DNA from: Bremia lactucae
Taxonomy: Eukaryota > Oomycota > Peronosporomycetes > Peronosporales > Peronosporaceae
DNA: 64,000 nucleotides
NCBI RefSeq assembly: GCF_004359215.1
Contig: NC_090610.1
Location: forward strand, 3,585,470-3,649,469
Direction of reading: 5' to 3'
The position numbers were made by a program, and so were the translations under genes. Below the pieces are notes generated by a model. The model searched no databases and was not told the DNA's origin. It saw nothing but the letters and a program-made list of their open reading frames with translations. How positions within the stretch are numbered: position 1 is the stretch's first letter; every line of letters starts with the position of its first letter. This document shows positions 62,340 through 64,000 of the stretch, piece by piece.

Positions 62340-64000
62340 TTATACCACCGACACATTAACCAAAATTCGCTCCATGGCCATTTGAAAAGCCTGCAACTCC
62401 TCCATACTATACAACTCACACTTTAAGCGCGCTTGTAGAATGCCCATAAATACACGTATACCAAGAGGAAGGGCTTTGTCATTAAAGTCAAAGTAGTCCG
62501 AGTGTAACGCACGTAGTTTATCCGAATCGCCTTCCTCTTTCGTGCCAAGGAAAAAGAAACACCCTTTGCGCTCTTGAAGAAAGTAGGAAAAGTCTTCAGC
62601 CGCCATAAGTGGTAATCCTTCCTCACTCACGTATAGCCCCATGTCCATTGCAATTTGCTGCACTTGACGGGATTCAACAAGTGGATTAATCACTGGAGGA
62701 TAACCATCTAAAAAGTGGACATTAGCAGTGGCGCCGTACCCTGCGCACGTCGCATGGACCAACTTGGCGACATGATCTTTAATTTTTTCGGCAATTTCAA
62801 GATCAAAGTCTCGAATTGTCCCACCAAGAAGTACGCGAGATGGAATCACATTATTAGCATCCCCTCCTCGAAACTGTGTGACGGAAACCACCGCTGTATC
62901 CGTTGGCGCCAGGGACCGGCTCACAATAGACTGCAGGGCCTGGACGACAGCAGAGCCCGCAAGAATCGGATCAATGCACTGATGGGGTGCCGATCCATGC
63001 CCTCCAAGTCCATGAATATCAATGGTAAATTCGACTTCGTGAGCCATGACCGCGCCAGGACGGACGTGGATGCTGTATAATGAAAAAGGGGCATTGTGGC
63101 ATCCGTAGACCTCATCTACATCCGTCAGCGCACCTTCTTCGATCAGTTTCATGGCCCCACCTGGTCCTTCTTCGGCAGGCTGGAATAGAAAGCGTATGAA
63201 AGTATTTGGTGGCAGTAAGTGGGCCCTGCGTACGACCATGACACAGAGTCCAAGGATTATGGCCATGTGACCGTCATGGCCACACATGTGAGCTGCAGGA
63301 GTCGACATTTGAACGTCCTGATCGTCGTCGTGACCGAAGGTAGGCGCTCCTATTGTTGTCGTTGTAATAGTTGAAGGAATCGGTAGTAGATTTGTCGTTG
63401 TCGTATATAAACTCACATCGAGACCGACGTCAGAGGTTCCAGATGAAGCAATTCCATTGCTATTACTAACCGAAACTCGTTCGACTTGTGTCTGATCTTG
63501 GCAACACGAGTTTTTGCGTTTCTTGTGCTTGTGACGCTTTCTTTGGTGTCCTCCCATTTCCGTAGAGCAATATGAAAGGTGTTGATTCAGCTCTTTCACT
63601 GGTAATGCATCCATGTCAGCACGAAATGCGATAATAGGCAATTTGCGCTTCTCAGACATTAAAATTGTGGCATTGTCGTGGTAAACGTCGACTACGAGAC
63701 CAGTGGATGCAATCTCACGGATATTCTTGCTTGGAATATGCAAGGCCTGTTCACAGAATCGTCGAATAAACGCCTGGGTGCGGAATTCCTGGTACCCTGT
63801 CTCGGGATACATATGAAATCCGCGTCGAATGTCACGTAGCACACGCGAAAAGCCCATCCATTCTAAATTCTCTGCATCCTTCTCGTTCGAACCTTTGACC
63901 TCCTTCACTACCTCGTCAGTAGCAGAAATCGACGACGACTCAATTGCTTGCACAGTTGTTTCCAGCGGGTTCTTACGCTGTGTGAACTTACAAACGTACG
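62340..64000 (-). CDS. M20-family amidohydrolase (hippurate/IAA-amino acid hydrolase type), 5' end open
   Basis: The frame runs from the stop at 62340 to the right window edge with no stop. In-frame ATGs exist (for example 63857), but the true start may lie outside the window. Numbering from the GTG codon at 63953: FHMYPETGYQEFRT near 46-60, FRADMDALP about 110-118, HMCGHDGHM about 222-230, FQPAEEGPGGA about 257-267, GCHNAP about 285, dimerisation-domain GHGSAPHQ, LMAAEDFSYFL, and HSDYFDFND near the end. These supply the metal-binding Cys/His/Glu/His set of M20D enzymes, which cleave N-acyl amino acids. About 75 extra residues (133-216; Lys/His-, Thr- and Asp-rich) separate two core motifs that are normally about 25 residues apart. 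The substrate is unknown. Confidence 0.85.
   Translation of the reverse strand, partial: YVCKFTQRKNPLETTVQAIESSSISATDEVVKEVKGSNEKDAENLEWMGFSRVLRDIRRGFHMYPETGYQEFRTQAFIRRFCEQALHIPSKNIREIASTGLVVDVYHDNATILMSEKRKLPIIAFRADMDALPVKELNQHLSYCSTEMGGHQRKRHKHKKRKNSCCQDQTQVERVSVSNSNGIASSGTSDVGLDVSLYTTTTNLLPIPSTITTTTIGAPTFGHDDDQDVQMSTPAAHMCGHDGHMAIILGLCVMVVRRAHLLPPNTFIRFLFQPAEEGPGGAMKLIEEGALTDVDEVYGCHNAPFSLYSIHVRPGAVMAHEVEFTIDIHGLGGHGSAPHQCIDPILAGSAVVQALQSIVSRSLAPTDTAVVSVTQFRGGDANNVIPSRVLLGGTIRDFDLEIAEKIKDHVAKLVHATCAGYGATANVHFLDGYPPVINPLVESRQVQQIAMDMGLYVSEEGLPLMAAEDFSYFLQERKGCFFFLGTKEEGDSDKLRALHSDYFDFNDKALPLGIRVFMGILQARLKCELYSMEELQAFQMAMERILVNVSVV

Overview
The window reads as nuclear DNA of an oomycete, most likely a plant-infecting Peronosporales species such as a Phytophthora or a downy mildew. 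The evidence is a secreted GH12 xyloglucanase-type protein of the oomycete apoplastic type, a START-like/FYVE protein, a CCT-motif protein, a polytopic TKL kinase, a BAR-PH-ArfGAP-ankyrin protein, very short spliceosomal introns (59-81 nt), and chromodomain Ty3/gypsy elements whose LTRs end TGTAACGG...CCGTTACA. The species is inferred, not shown.

Layout. 1-5371: decayed Ty3/gypsy element on the minus strand (protease, gag, then its 5' LTR), with a pogo/Tigger-type DNA transposon lodged in the LTR. 5372-8823: no gene recognised. 8824-27444: gene block with START/FYVE (+), BAR-PH-ArfGAP-ANK (-), BRX1 (-, one intron), a membrane-anchored tandem thioredoxin-like protein (-) head to head with a TKL kinase (+), a CCT protein (+), a CCCH/DEDDh exonuclease (+, three introns) and a WW-cyclin protein (-). 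28567-41941: an intact GH12 gene beside a decayed GH12 paralogue, then a graveyard of copia, gypsy and chromovirus fragments and LTRs. 41942-42631: 690 N. 42632-54360: an essentially exact inverted copy of the preceding 12-14 kb. 54362-60327: more LTRs and an internally deleted chromovirus. 60848-64000: a seven-exon dCMP deaminase gene carrying an N-terminal BED-like finger, and an M20 amidohydrolase open to the window edge.

The large palindrome is the dominant structural signal. Single 'n' bases at 32509 and 54361 and the N run at 41942-42631 look like scaffold joins. The piece 42632-54360 crosses the 32509 join without a break but lacks 2546 bp. The simplest reading is one heterozygous GH12 locus drawn two or three times by the assembler, not a true 12-kb inverted duplication with GH12 gene amplification. 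A real palindrome cannot be excluded from the sequence alone.

The genes do not form one pathway. BRX1 (60S biogenesis), the exonuclease, dCMP deaminase (dTMP supply), cyclin, kinase, ArfGAP and FYVE proteins are housekeeping or signalling genes. GH12 is the only clear host-interaction candidate, and it lies inside the repeat-rich compartment. The most unusual gene architectures are the BED finger-dCMP deaminase fusion and the tandem TXNDC17-like membrane protein.
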